Shown here piece by piece: positions 45,814 to 54,456 of a stretch of 64,000 nt of DNA. The DNA lies in the NCBI RefSeq assembly GCF_020405185.1, contig NZ_CP084463.1, positions 2,604,001 to 2,668,000 on the forward strand, read 5' to 3'. How positions within the stretch are numbered: position 1 is the first letter of the stretch; every line of letters starts with the position of its first letter. Below the pieces are notes generated by a model. It was not told the origin of the DNA. It saw nothing but the letters and a program-made list of their open reading frames with translations, and searched no databases. A program made the position numbers and the translations under genes. Origin of the DNA: Halomicrobium salinisoli (GTDB lineage: Archaea; Halobacteriota; Halobacteria; Halobacteriales; Haloarculaceae).

Positions 45814-46205
45814 AGGTACTCGATGCGTCCTTTCTCATCGATTACCTCGACGGCGCTGCGTCGACCAGAGAGTTCTACGAGGCGAACGGCGGCGAGGCGG
45901 AACACTGGGTGATCCCGGTCCCGGCCTACGCCGAGATACTCGTCGGTGAGGGGAACCTCCCGGACGGCGACGTCGAGGCGACCCGGGCGGCCCTCTCGTG
46001 GGCCGAACTGTACGAGATCGACGCGGAACTGGCAGCGCTCTCCGGGGAGATCGCCGACGAAATCGGCCCCGGCGGACCGTATCTGGATGGCCCCGATGCC
46101 CTGATCGCCGCAGTCGGACGGAGACTGGACGCCCCCGTCGTATCGAGCGACGGAGACCTCACCCACCCCGAGACCAGAGCAGTCATCGACGTCGAGGAAT
46201 ACTGA
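45810..46205 (+). CDS. vapC: VapC-type PIN-domain toxin ribonuclease
   Basis: 131 residues. The PIN acidic residues are in order: D5 (MKVLDASFLIDYLD), a Glu in PAYAEILVGEG (about 43), an Asp in LDGPDALIAA (about 95) and an Asp in VVSSDGDLTHP (about 113). VapC toxins cut tRNA or rRNA when freed from VapB. The ATG lies inside the vapB stop (ATGA). It appears complete. It sits between arcS and a reductase gene, a location compatible with insertion of a mobile TA pair between housekeeping genes. Confidence 0.9.
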   Translation: MKVLDASFLIDYLDGAASTREFYEANGGEAEHWVIPVPAYAEILVGEGNLPDGDVEATRAALSWAELYEIDAELAALSGEIADEIGPGGPYLDGPDALIAAVGRRLDAPVVSSDGDLTHPETRAVIDVEEY

Positions 46206-46230
46206 AGCGGACAGTCAGTCGAGGACTCCG

Positions 46231-47196
46231 TCAGGGCTCGATCACGAGCTTTCCGAGGAAGCTGTCCTCCATCACCGCGCGCTGGGCCTCGCCGGCCTCC
46301 GTGAGGTCGTAGCTCCGGGCGATCTCGATCGAGAGGTCGCCCCGCTCCATGAGGTGGGCCACGCCCCGCAGCAGCACCCTGAGGTCGGGCGTGTTGAACA
46401 TGCTCATGAACTGGTACTCGACGTCCTTCGAGCGCGCCGCGCCGTCGTTGGTGAACCCGGGGTCGGGGCTGTTCTCGCCGATGCCGACGACGGTCGCCTC
46501 CTGCGCGGCGACGTCCGCGTCGAACTGCAGGTAGTCGTCCAGCCGGTGGTCCAGGATCGCGTCGACGCCGCCGTCGGAGGCCTCGATGACCGCGTCGGCG
46601 AGGTCGTCGCGAGCGTAGTCCAGCACCGTCTCGGCGCCGAAGTCGGCGAGCGTCTCGTGGTGCTCCTCGCTGGCCGTGGTGATCACCCGAGCGCTGACGG
46701 CGTCGGCGATCTGGACGGCCGCGTGGCCGACGCCGCCGGAGCCGCCGTGGACGAGGCAGTACTCCGCCGGATCGAGGTCGGCGTGGTCGATCAGCGACCG
46801 CCAGGCCGTCCCCGCCACGACGCCCGCCGCGCCGGCCTCGGTCAGGTCGGCCTCGTCGGGCAGGTGGACCACGCGGTCGTCCGGGATCGTCGCGTACTCG
46901 GCGTAGGCGCCCTGGTGGCCGCCGTTGCCGATGCCGGTCCCGAACACGCGGTCGCCCTCGTCGAAGCCCTCGACGTCGTCGCCCACCGCTGCGACCGTGC
47001 CCGCCACGTCAACGCCCGGCGTGAACGGCACGGCGACGGGCTCGTAGGACCCGTCCCGGAAGTACGTGTCCACCGGGTTGACGGCCGCCGCGGCGACCTC
47101 CACCAGTAGTTCGTCGGCCTCGGGTTCCGGTCGGTCGACCTCTTCGACCTGCAGTACCTCCGTTCCACCGTGTTCCTGAAGTCGGACGGCTCTCAT
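46231..47196 (-). CDS. NADPH:quinone oxidoreductase (zeta-crystallin-like MDR)
   Basis: 321 residues from ATG 47196. The N-terminal GroES-like domain has AAAVNPVDTYFRDGSY, and the nucleotide site is CLVHGGSGGVGHAAVQIA (about 138-155). There are no structural-zinc Cys. The end (DSFLGKLVIEP) is typical of quinone reductases. It probably reduces quinones or reactive enones one or two electrons at a time. The repeat element at 47281-47441 lies directly upstream. Confidence 0.88.
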   Translation of the reverse strand: MRAVRLQEHGGTEVLQVEEVDRPEPEADELLVEVAAAAVNPVDTYFRDGSYEPVAVPFTPGVDVAGTVAAVGDDVEGFDEGDRVFGTGIGNGGHQGAYAEYATIPDDRVVHLPDEADLTEAGAAGVVAGTAWRSLIDHADLDPAEYCLVHGGSGGVGHAAVQIADAVSARVITTASEEHHETLADFGAETVLDYARDDLADAVIEASDGGVDAILDHRLDDYLQFDADVAAQEATVVGIGENSPDPGFTNDGAARSKDVEYQFMSMFNTPDLRVLLRGVAHLMERGDLSIEIARSYDLTEAGEAQRAVMEDSFLGKLVIEP

Positions 47197-47280
47197 GTCG
47201 TTGTGGACGTGACTGCGTGGGCGCTTAAGAATGGGTCCTAGCAGACGATGACTGAACACCTGCAACGCGTGCTGCACCAG

Positions 47281-47441
47281 TTGAGAACAGCCAGAAAGCC
47301 CCGGCTGGTTGATCAGCCGGCATTGGGCGGGACTGAAAGGGGCCGCCCGCTCCGGGAAGACGGATGACGCAAGCACGCGACCGGAGGGCGCGCAGCGAGG
47401 CCCTCGACCGGAGCGGGCGGGGGCTTTCTGGCTGTTCACAA
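47281..47441. repeat. Palindromic non-coding element B with terminal inverted repeats
   Basis: The ends TTGAGAACAGCCAGAAAGCCCC (22 nt at 47281-47302) and its partner 47420-47441 are inverted repeats with one mismatch. The inside shares GGGACTGAAAGGGGC with element A, but only one half of the A hairpin is present. The stem CCGCCCGCTCCGG (47343-47355)/CCGGAGCGGGCGG (47408-47420) is perfect over 13 bp; the sequence differs from that of element A while pairing is kept. Non-coding on both strands. Confidence 0.8.
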
Positions 47442-47483
47442 CTGCGACAGTCGTTCAGGTCGCGGTAGAAAAGACGGTGCGCT

Positions 47484-48470
47484 CTACGACTCCCGGACCA
47501 GCGGCTCGTACCAGTCCCGGTTCGCCCGGTACCAGTCGATGAACTCGGAGACGCCCTCCCGGATGGTGTGGGTGGGCTCGTAGCCGATCAGCTCCTCGGC
47601 CTTGTCCGTGCCGGCGTGGGTGTGCTCGGCGTCGGCGTCGTGGCGCTCCTCGTAGACCAGGTCGAGGTCGGGCGCGAGCTGGTCGCGGATCTCCTCGGCG
47701 AGGGTCTTGATCTCGATGTTGTCCGTGGAGCCGACGTTCACGGCCTCGCCGTCGGCGGCGTCGTTGTCCAGCAGTTCAACGTTGGCCTCGACGACGTCCT
47801 CGATGAAGGTGAAGTCCCGGGTCTGGGTGCCGTCGCCGTAGATGATCGGGGGTTCGTCGTTCATACACCGCGAGACGAAGTTGGAGATGGCCATGTTCGG
47901 GCGCATCCGCGGGCCGTAGACGGTGAAGTACCGTAGCGCGACGGCGGGGAGGTCGTACACCTCGCTGTAGGCGCAGGCGTAGCGCTCGGCGGCCAGTTTG
48001 GAGGCCCCGTAGGGCGAGACGGGAGTCGTCGGATGCTCCTCGTCGTAGGGGAGGTACTGGGGCTTGCCGTAGACCGACGAGGAGGAAGCCATCACGAACC
48101 GCTCGACGCCGGTGTCGCGGGCGGCGTCCAGCAGGTTCAGCGTGCCGTCGACGTTGACCTCGTCGTACTTGCGCGGATTCTCGACGCTGGGGCGGACGCC
48201 CGCCTGGGCGGCCTGGTGGTAGACGTAGTCCGCCTGCTCGACGAGGTCGGCGACGAGGTCGGCGTCGCGGACGTCGCCCTCGACGAACTCGTAGGCGCCG
48301 TCGCCGCTCTCGGCGGTCTCGCGGTGGACCTCGATCGTGTGGCGCTTGATGTCGAGGTGATAGAAGGGGTCGAGGTTGTCCAGGACGATCACGTCGTGGC
48401 CGTCGGCGACGAACCGCTCGGCGAGGTGGCCGCCGATGAAGCCTGCGCCGCCGGTGACGAGGACGGTCAT
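47484..48470 (-). CDS. NAD-dependent epimerase (UDP-glucose 4-epimerase-like)
   Basis: 328 residues from ATG 48470. The Rossmann motif is LVTGGAGFIGGHLAERF (residues 4-20) and the catalytic YxxxK is in SPYGASKLAAERY (about 150). DLDLVYEERHDADAEHTHAG and the C-terminal NRDWYEPLV are characteristic of the extended-SDR UDP-sugar epimerases. It likely interconverts UDP-glucose/UDP-galactose or their uronates. It is next to a nucleotidyltransferase and a UDP-glucose dehydrogenase, giving a sugar-nucleotide set. Confidence 0.9.
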   Translation of the reverse strand: MTVLVTGGAGFIGGHLAERFVADGHDVIVLDNLDPFYHLDIKRHTIEVHRETAESGDGAYEFVEGDVRDADLVADLVEQADYVYHQAAQAGVRPSVENPRKYDEVNVDGTLNLLDAARDTGVERFVMASSSSVYGKPQYLPYDEEHPTTPVSPYGASKLAAERYACAYSEVYDLPAVALRYFTVYGPRMRPNMAISNFVSRCMNDEPPIIYGDGTQTRDFTFIEDVVEANVELLDNDAADGEAVNVGSTDNIEIKTLAEEIRDQLAPDLDLVYEERHDADAEHTHAGTDKAEELIGYEPTHTIREGVSEFIDWYRANRDWYEPLVRES

Positions 48471-48545
48471 TACCGGTACAGCCACAGGCTGGAATGAAAA
48501 GCGCGTCGGAGGCGGTGAGTCGTCGACCGCGCGCCGGCTGCGACC

Positions 48546-49319
48546 CTACTCGGAGGTCTCTGCGGCCTCGGCGTCGGCGTCGCCGCTCTCCTCGTCGTCG
48601 ACCTCGACGCCCTCCGAGAGCAGGCGCTCGGCCTTCTCGCGGTCCTCGGGGTAGCCGACGTCGACGCGCCAGCCGTCCATGCGGATGGCGTCGATGGTGC
48701 GCCCGCTCTTGATCAGCAGGTCGACGGCGTCGGAGATCTCGAACTCGCCGCGGTCGGAGGGCTGGGTGAGGTGGCAGGCGTGGAGGATCGCCGGCGTGAA
48801 CGTGTAGAAGCCGGTCATCACGAGGTTCGACGGCGGGTCGTCGGGCTTCTCGACGACGTCGACGATCTCGCCGTACTTGTTGGTGTCACAGACGCCGTAC
48901 CGGGAGGCCTCCTCCCAGGGGACCTCCTCGACGAGGAAGGCGGCGTCGGCGCGCTGCTCCTGCTGGCGGTTGACGACGTCCTGCAGGTTGGCGTTGAAGA
49001 CGTTGTCCCCCAGCATGAGCATGAAGTCGCCGTCGATGTGCTCCTCGACGGTCAGCAAGGCGTGAGCCAGGCCCTTCTGCTCGCGCTGGTGTGCGTAGGT
49101 GATGGGGACGCCCTCGAACTCGTCCTCGTAGTGGTTGATGATCACCTGCTTCTTGTAGCCGACGACGACGAGCAGCTCCTCGGCGCCCAGTTCGACCAGT
49201 TGCTCGAAGCAGTGCGTGAGGATGGGCTTCCCGTTGACCTCCACCATCCCTTTAGGCTTGTCCTCCGTCAGGGGGCGGAGCCGCGTGCCTTCGCCGGCGG
49301 CGAGGACCACAGCTTGCAT
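48546..49319 (-). CDS. aglF: Glucose-1-phosphate nucleotidyltransferase (AglF-like)
   Basis: 257 residues from ATG 49319. The nucleotidyltransferase signature is [20 protein letters not shown] (residues 6-25). The metal Asp is in [13 protein letters not shown], and the sugar pocket is [18 protein letters not shown] and [12 protein letters not shown]. It resembles Haloferax AglF, which makes UDP-glucose for N-glycan synthesis. A TATA-like AAAGGTTTTG on the minus strand (about 49342-49354) lies 23-35 nt upstream. The tail is a 30-residue acidic stretch. The symbol is by similarity only. Confidence 0.85.
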   Translation of the reverse strand: MQAVVLAAGEGTRLRPLTEDKPKGMVEVNGKPILTHCFEQLVELGAEELLVVVGYKKQVIINHYEDEFEGVPITYAHQREQKGLAHALLTVEEHIDGDFMLMLGDNVFNANLQDVVNRQQEQRADAAFLVEEVPWEEASRYGVCDTNKYGEIVDVVEKPDDPPSNLVMTGFYTFTPAILHACHLTQPSDRGEFEISDAVDLLIKSGRTIDAIRMDGWRVDVGYPEDREKAERLLSEGVEVDDEESGDADAEAAETSE

Positions 49320-49447
49320 GGCCGACACGTTCTTCGCGCCCAGACAAAACCTTTCGGGACCGCGGGGGACAGCGCCGTTTCCGACCGCCTGCGATCCCGC
49401 CGGAGTCCTACCAGAACGCTGAAATTCCGGGCGAGGCAACGGCCTTC

Positions 49448-50758
49448 ATGAACGTCAGCATCGTGGGGAGCGGGTACGTGGGAACGACGGTGGCCGCCTG
49501 CCTCGCAGACATGGGCCACGAGGTGACGACCGTCGACGTCGACGAGGACGTCGTCGACGCGGTCAACGCGGGCGAGACGCCGATTCACGAGCCGGGCCTG
49601 GACGAACTGGTCGCCGAGCACGGCGGGGACCGCCTGCGGGCGACGACAGACTACGACGCCGTCCGCGAGACGGACCTGACGATGCTGGCCCTGCCGACGC
49701 CCGCCACCGAGGACGGGAGCATCGACCTCCAGTACATGGAGGCCGGCGCGTCCGCCCTCGGCGAGGCGCTGGCCGGCGCCGACGAGGCCGACGGTGTCCA
49801 CGTCGTCGTCACCAAGAGCACCGTGATCCCGGGGACCACAGAGGACGTCCTCGCCGAGCGCATCGAAGCGGAGGGGCCAGTCCGGGGCCAGGACTTCCTC
49901 GTCGCCTCGAACCCCGAGTTCCAGCGCGAGGGGACGGCCGTCGAGGACTTCCTGAACCCGGACAAGCTCGTGTTCGGCACCGACGACGAGCGGGCGACCG
50001 AGCGGCTGGGCGACCTCTACGCGCCGCTCCGGGAGTCAGTCGACGGCGACGTCCCCGTCGTCGAGACGGGCGTCGCCGAGGCGGAGATGATCAAGTACGC
50101 CAACAACGCCTTCCTCGCGTCGAAGGTGTCGCTGATCAACGACCTCGGCAACGTCTGCAAGGAGTTCGGCGTCGACGCCTACGAGGTGGCCGACGCCATC
50201 GGGCTCGACCACCGCATCTCCGAGCGGTTCCTCCGCTCGGGGGTGGGCTTCGGCGGGAGCTGCTTCCCGAAGGACGTCTCGGCCATCGTCGCCGCCGCCC
50301 GCGAGGAGGGCTACGAGCCGGCGGTCCTCCAGGCGGCCCTGGACGTCAACGACCGCCAGCCCGAGCGCCTGCTCTCGCTGCTGGACGACCGCGTCGACGT
50401 CGACGGGAAGCGCGTCGCGGTGCTGGGGCTGGCCTTCAAGCCCGGGACCGACGACTGTCGCAACACGCGCGCGAAACCGGTCGTCGAGGGCCTCATCGAG
50501 CGGGGGGCCGAGGTCGTCGCCTACGACCCCGTAGCAGTCGAGGCGTTCCGCCAGTACGCGCCGGAACTGGACTTCGAGGCCGCCGAGTCGGCAGCCGCGG
50601 CGCTCGAGGACGCCCACGCGGCCGTGGTCGTCACCGGCTGGGACGAGTTCGCCGCGCTGGACGGGGCGTTCGACGAGATGGCGGAGCCAGTCGTCGTCGA
50701 CGGCCGGAACGTCGTCGAGCGCCGCGAGGACATCACCTACGAAGGGCTTACTTGGTAA
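49448..50758 (+). CDS. aglM: UDP-glucose 6-dehydrogenase (AglM-like)
   Basis: 436 residues. It oxidises UDP-glucose to UDP-glucuronate. The NAD motif is [20 protein letters not shown] (residues 6-25) and the catalytic Cys is in [12 protein letters not shown] (about 262). The C-terminal domain begins at [20 protein letters not shown] (about 322). Divergent from the nucleotidyltransferase, sharing a 128-nt promoter gap. In Haloferax, AglM works after AglF in making the uronate residues of the S-layer N-glycan; the same chain is likely here. Confidence 0.92.
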   Translation: MNVSIVGSGYVGTTVAACLADMGHEVTTVDVDEDVVDAVNAGETPIHEPGLDELVAEHGGDRLRATTDYDAVRETDLTMLALPTPATEDGSIDLQYMEAGASALGEALAGADEADGVHVVVTKSTVIPGTTEDVLAERIEAEGPVRGQDFLVASNPEFQREGTAVEDFLNPDKLVFGTDDERATERLGDLYAPLRESVDGDVPVVETGVAEAEMIKYANNAFLASKVSLINDLGNVCKEFGVDAYEVADAIGLDHRISERFLRSGVGFGGSCFPKDVSAIVAAAREEGYEPAVLQAALDVNDRQPERLLSLLDDRVDVDGKRVAVLGLAFKPGTDDCRNTRAKPVVEGLIERGAEVVAYDPVAVEAFRQYAPELDFEAAESAAAALEDAHAAVVVTGWDEFAALDGAFDEMAEPVVVDGRNVVERREDITYEGLTW

Positions 50759-50773
50759 CTAGACCCAAGACCG

Positions 50774-51220
50774 TCAGTCGGTCGTGTGGACGACCACGGT
50801 CTGTCCGGCGAGGTCGCCGATCCGCTGGTGGTCGTCGGTCACGTACGCCGCGGCGACGCCGACGACGTAGAACGCCGGCAGCGCGTCGACGATGCGGAGC
50901 AGGTTCCTGACGACGGCCTTCCCCCAGGTCAGGTCAGATCCGTCACGGGAGACGACGACGATACCGCGGAGGTGCTTCCCGACCGTCTGTCCGTAGTAGC
51001 CCTCCATACCGACCTGGTAGCCCAGCAGCGCGACGGGCGCGCCGAAGGACATGGCCAGGAACATGCCGCCGATTCCGCTGTCGGCGAACAGCATGCCTGC
51101 GAGGTATCCCAGCCCCAGTACCGCGAGGCCGACGAAGATGCCGTCGAGGAACAGCGCTTCCAGTCGTCGATCCAGCACGCCGGCGTACTCGTCCATGTCG
51201 GGGTTCGGATGTCGTTCCAT
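50774..51220 (-). CDS. RDD family membrane protein
   Basis: 148 residues. The RDD domain starts at YAGVLDRRLEALFLDGIFVG and has three helices. The second-helix motif GYYGQTVGKHLRGIVVVSRD and the tail NLLRIVDALPAFYVVGVAAA fit the family. ATG 51220 is 25-35 nt from a minus-strand TTTAATATCGAT block (about 51245-51255). Function in this family is mostly unknown; some members influence Na+ or osmotic balance. Confidence 0.85.
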   Translation of the reverse strand: MERHPNPDMDEYAGVLDRRLEALFLDGIFVGLAVLGLGYLAGMLFADSGIGGMFLAMSFGAPVALLGYQVGMEGYYGQTVGKHLRGIVVVSRDGSDLTWGKAVVRNLLRIVDALPAFYVVGVAAAYVTDDHQRIGDLAGQTVVVHTTD

Positions 51221-51478
51221 GACTATCGGGAAACGATCCGGTAATCGATATTAAACGACGCGGTCGTTACGGCCGGTGAGTCGACCGCGGCGTCGCCCGG
51301 TGATCGGGCCGGACGGCGGGCAAACGAGGCGTTCTCCGTCCGTAAGGAGAGCGTGTCGTGCGGTAGGCCGGCCCACGTTTCGGTATAATCGTCGTGAGGA
51401 ACAGTATCTAGTAGCAAGGACGGAGCTAGCGGCGAGTACGCGGCGCCTCCTTTTGCGGCTGGCATGCCTACGTGTCAC

Positions 51479-51892
51479 ATGGATCTCGTCAGGGCATCGG
51501 AGGTCCCGGCGCCGACCCGGTACACGCTGGCCGGGGGGTTCGCCGTGGCCGTCGCGCTCGCGTCGATCCTGCACGCACCGGATCCGATCGCCAACGACGG
51601 GCCGCTGGGTCTGCTGCGCGTCGACAAGTGGATCCACGTGGGCAGTTACGCGCTCCTGACGTACCTGCTCGCGTTCGCCGTCCTCGCCGAGCGGGCGCGG
51701 GTGTTCGTCGTCATCGCGCTCGCGTCCGTGGCGTTCGGCGGCGGCGTCGAACTCGTCCAGAGCACGATTCCCTGGCGGACGATGGAGTTCGCCGACGTCG
51801 TCGCGAACTCCGCCGGGACCGTCGTCGCCATCGGCGCGTGGCGGGCGACGTGGGCGACCGAACCCGTCGCGAGGAGCAGTCTGTCCGACTGA
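51479..51892 (+). CDS. VanZ-like membrane protein
   Basis: 137 residues from ATG 51479 (ATG 51464 is possible). Four helices: the VanZ-like core reads DKWIHVGSYALLTYLLAF (about 47-64) and GGGVELVQSTIPWRTMEFAD, with the conserved His, Glu and Gln positions. VanZ-like proteins are small membrane proteins linked to cell-envelope changes; the archaeal role is unknown. It ends 48 nt before RaSEA. Confidence 0.8.
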   Translation: MDLVRASEVPAPTRYTLAGGFAVAVALASILHAPDPIANDGPLGLLRVDKWIHVGSYALLTYLLAFAVLAERARVFVVIALASVAFGGGVELVQSTIPWRTMEFADVVANSAGTVVAIGAWRATWATEPVARSSLSD

Positions 51893-51940
51893 CCGGCGAT
51901 GAACGAAGCCGCTTTAGGCGCTCGTCTGCTGGCTCCGGTA

Positions 51941-53032
51941 ATGAGCAAGCCCAGTCCCGAGGTCTACGAGCAGGGCAAGGGCATGGACGCCCACAACAAG
52001 GTGATGCGGGAGGTGCGGTCGCGCAACGACGCCTCCCACGACCCGCGCGAGCCCACGCGGGTGTGGCTGGACGAGGACAACACGCCGGACGGCGTCTACC
52101 AGTCGCTGACGATCATCCTCAACACCGGCGGCTGTCGCTGGGCGCGCGCCGGCGGCTGTACGATGTGCGGCTACGTCGCCGAGTCCGTCGAGGGCGGCAG
52201 CGTCGCCCACGAAGACCTGATGGCACAGATCCAGCACTGCCTGGACCACGAGGCGGAGAATGCGGACGAGCAGTCCGGGCTGATCAAGATCTACACCTCC
52301 GGGAGCTTCCTCGACGAGCGCGAGGTCGGCGCCGAGACCCGCGAAGCCATCGCCGAGACGTTCGCCGACCGGGACCGCATCGTCGTCGAGTCGCTGCCTG
52401 ACTTCGTGGATCGGGAGAAGGTCCGCGACTTCACCGGGCGCGGCATCGCGACGGACGTGGCCGTGGGACTGGAGACCGCGACGGACCGCGTGCGCCACGA
52501 CTGCGTGAACAAGTACTTCGACTTCGCGGACTTCGAGGACGCCTGCGAGGAGGCGCTGGCGGCAGAAACAGACAGCACGGAAGCGGGCGTCAAGGCCTAC
52601 CTCCTGATGAAGCCGCCCTTCCTCAGCGAGTCCGAGGCCGTCGAAGACATGAAGCGGTCCGTCCGGAAGTGCGCCGGCGTCGAGGGGTGTCACACCGTCT
52701 CGATGAACCCGACCAACGTCCAGAACTACACCATGGTCGAGGAACTGTACCACGGCGGCGGCTACCGCCCGCCGTGGCTCTGGTCGGTCTGCGAGGTGCT
52801 GGAGGACACCGCGGACGAGGACGTCATCGTCGTCTCCGACCCCGTCGGCCACGGGAGCGACCGCGGGCCGCACAACTGCGGTGACTGCGACGACCGCGCC
52901 CAGCGGGCCATCAAGGACTTCGACCTCCGGCAGGACCCGGACGTCTTCGAGCAGGTCTCCTGCGAGTGCGAGGCCACGTGGGAGGCCGTGATGGAGCGCG
53001 AGAAGAGCTACTCCCTGCCGCTGGCCCGGTGA
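51941..53032 (+). CDS. raSEA: Archaeosine synthase beta subunit, radical SAM (RaSEA)
   Basis: 363 residues. The radical SAM cluster reads CRWARAGGCTMCGY (CX7CX2C spacing; about 60-72). The protein forms a complex with ArcS and cleaves the lysine-preQ0 adduct to give archaeosine-15 in tRNA. TSGSFLDEREVG (SAM-binding) and VAVGLETATDRVRH are family hallmarks. The C-terminal Cys-rich motif HNCGDCDDRAQ and CECEAT may bind another cluster. ATG 51941, with a TATA-like TTTAG 28 nt upstream. Confidence 0.92.
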   Translation: MSKPSPEVYEQGKGMDAHNKVMREVRSRNDASHDPREPTRVWLDEDNTPDGVYQSLTIILNTGGCRWARAGGCTMCGYVAESVEGGSVAHEDLMAQIQHCLDHEAENADEQSGLIKIYTSGSFLDEREVGAETREAIAETFADRDRIVVESLPDFVDREKVRDFTGRGIATDVAVGLETATDRVRHDCVNKYFDFADFEDACEEALAAETDSTEAGVKAYLLMKPPFLSESEAVEDMKRSVRKCAGVEGCHTVSMNPTNVQNYTMVEELYHGGGYRPPWLWSVCEVLEDTADEDVIVVSDPVGHGSDRGPHNCGDCDDRAQRAIKDFDLRQDPDVFEQVSCECEATWEAVMEREKSYSLPLAR

Positions 53033-53340
53033 GTCGGTCGCGTTCCCCGCGTCGGCACCGCCGCCGCGAACGGCGACCTGAGTACGATTCTGCCCGTTAG
53101 AGATAATTTAACTACAGAGAAAAGTGATATTAACGGTGAAATTACCGACTGATTTCACTTTCACCGAGGTAGCAGTGGCTTTTTGTTCATCGACGCCATT
53201 TGTGACGATAGGGGTCAGGGTTCCGTCACACGCTCCGTGGCCCCTCGTTCCCATCCTCGCGCCAGTAACTGACCAGTCGCCGGCTCGCCGTCCGGCGGTT
53301 CGCCCGCGGATCGGCTCCGTCGGCGAAGAAGAACTGCGTG
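53033..53340. other. AT-rich gene-free region with an inverted repeat
   Basis: 308 nt between RaSEA and purQ, which converge. The block 53098-53200 is among the most AT-rich in the window. It includes several TATA-like sequences and the inverted repeat listed separately. A plus-strand frame from 53124 is open, but its later part only shadows purQ. No gene is called. Confidence 0.5.
53136..53158. promoter_or_regulatory. 7-bp inverted repeat (GTGAAAT/ATTTCAC)
   Basis: GTGAAAT (53136-53142) and ATTTCAC (53152-53158) are perfect inverted repeats 9 nt apart in the AT-rich block. It could be an operator or the stem of a short RNA; there is no gene start at the expected distance. Confidence 0.4.
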
Positions 53341-54018
53341 CTACTCGGCGAAGCCCTCGAGCACGCCCTGCCCGTCGGTCGGGCCGACGTCGGGCAGCGT
53401 CGCCCGCTCGGGGTGGGGCATCATGACGGCCACGGTGTCTCGCTCGCCGGTGACGCCGGCGACGGCGTGTTTCGATCCGTTGGGGTTGGCCTCCGGCGTG
53501 ACCTCGCCGTCCTCGTCGCAGTACCGGAAGAGGATCCGGTCCTGCTCTTCGAGTTCGGCCAGGCGGTCCTCGTCGACCTCGAAGCGCCCCTCGCCGTGGG
53601 CGATGGGCACCTCGATCACGTCGCCCTCGTCGTAGGCGCCGGTCCAGGGCGTGTCGGCGTTCTCGACGCGGAGGTGGACGTGCTCGCACTGGAAGCGGGC
53701 GCTCTCGTTGGTGGTGAACGCGCCGGGCGTGAGCGACGCCTCGCAGCCGATCTGCGCGCCGTTGCAGACGCCCAGGACGGGCGTCCCGTCCTCGGCGGCC
53801 TCGCGGACCTCGGCCATGATCGGCGACCGGGCGGCCATCGCGCCGGCCCGGAGGTAGTCGCCGTAGGAGAACCCGCCGGGGAGCACGACGCCGTCGACGC
53901 CCTCGGGCAGGCCGTCCTCGTGCCAGACGAGTTCGGCGTCGTACCCGAGGTGCTCGAGGGCGCGGACGGCGTCGCGGTCGCAGTTCGAGCCGCCAAACCG
54001 GATTACTGCGACCGTCAT
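53341..54018 (-). CDS. purQ: Phosphoribosylformylglycinamidine synthase subunit PurQ
   Basis: 225 residues. It is the glutaminase part of FGAM synthase in purine synthesis. The class-I amidotransferase nucleophile is in VLGVCNGAQIGCE (about Cys88), and the His and Glu are in MMPHPERATLP near the end. The N-terminus VAVIRFGGSNCDRDAV and FSYGDYLRAGAMAA are family hallmarks. It overlaps purS by 4 nt. Confidence 0.95.
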   Translation of the reverse strand: MTVAVIRFGGSNCDRDAVRALEHLGYDAELVWHEDGLPEGVDGVVLPGGFSYGDYLRAGAMAARSPIMAEVREAAEDGTPVLGVCNGAQIGCEASLTPGAFTTNESARFQCEHVHLRVENADTPWTGAYDEGDVIEVPIAHGEGRFEVDEDRLAELEEQDRILFRYCDEDGEVTPEANPNGSKHAVAGVTGERDTVAVMMPHPERATLPDVGPTDGQGVLEGFAE

Positions 54019-54269
54019 TCCGCGGTTTCGACCTCCACGTCGTAGTCGTGGATGGTGGGGTTGGCCAGCAGTCGCTCGGCCATCTCGTCGGCCCGCTCGG
54101 CGGCCTCGTCGGCGTCGGCCGCCTCCAGATCGATCTCGAAGCGGTCCGCCGAGCGCAGCGACTCCAGCTCGAAGCCGAGCCGTTCGAGCGCTCGCTTGGT
54201 CGTCTCGGCCTCGGGGTCCAGCACGCCCCGCTTCAGCCGGACCGTCACGGTCGCGGTGTACGCGGTCAT
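54015..54269 (-). CDS. purS: Phosphoribosylformylglycinamidine synthase subunit PurS
   Basis: 84 residues from ATG 54269. YTATVTVRLKRGVLDPEAET and ALERLGFELESLRSADRFEI are the PurS hallmarks; PurS is the small subunit bridging PurQ and PurL. Overlaps purQ by 4 nt. A minus-strand GTTTTCTCC around 54290-54300 is the promoter candidate. The in-frame extension to 54287 is not needed. Confidence 0.95.
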   Translation of the reverse strand: MTAYTATVTVRLKRGVLDPEAETTKRALERLGFELESLRSADRFEIDLEAADADEAAERADEMAERLLANPTIHDYDVEVETAE

Positions 54270-54456
54270 TGGTGAAGCGACGGTCACCGCCGGAGAAAAC
54301 GCTTGTGTTCTGCCTGCCAGGTCACAGGCGCCGCCTGACCGAACGCGGGGCCGTCACCGGATCGACGACGGATCGACCGGGGCGGTCCGCCCGGAGACAC
54401 GAAGGCTTTTGCTACCAGCGTAGCACCGTCCTTACAATGATGACCTCGAGTGAACG

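Noticed and set aside
45565..46205. Genomic island or prophage around vapBC
   Set aside because: No integrase, transposase or att-like direct repeats are visible; composition matches the surroundings.
53124..53426. Possible 100-aa plus-strand gene
   Set aside because: Its first 30 codons use the AT-rich block, but the rest is the antisense of purQ and Arg-rich. There is no homology-like pattern.
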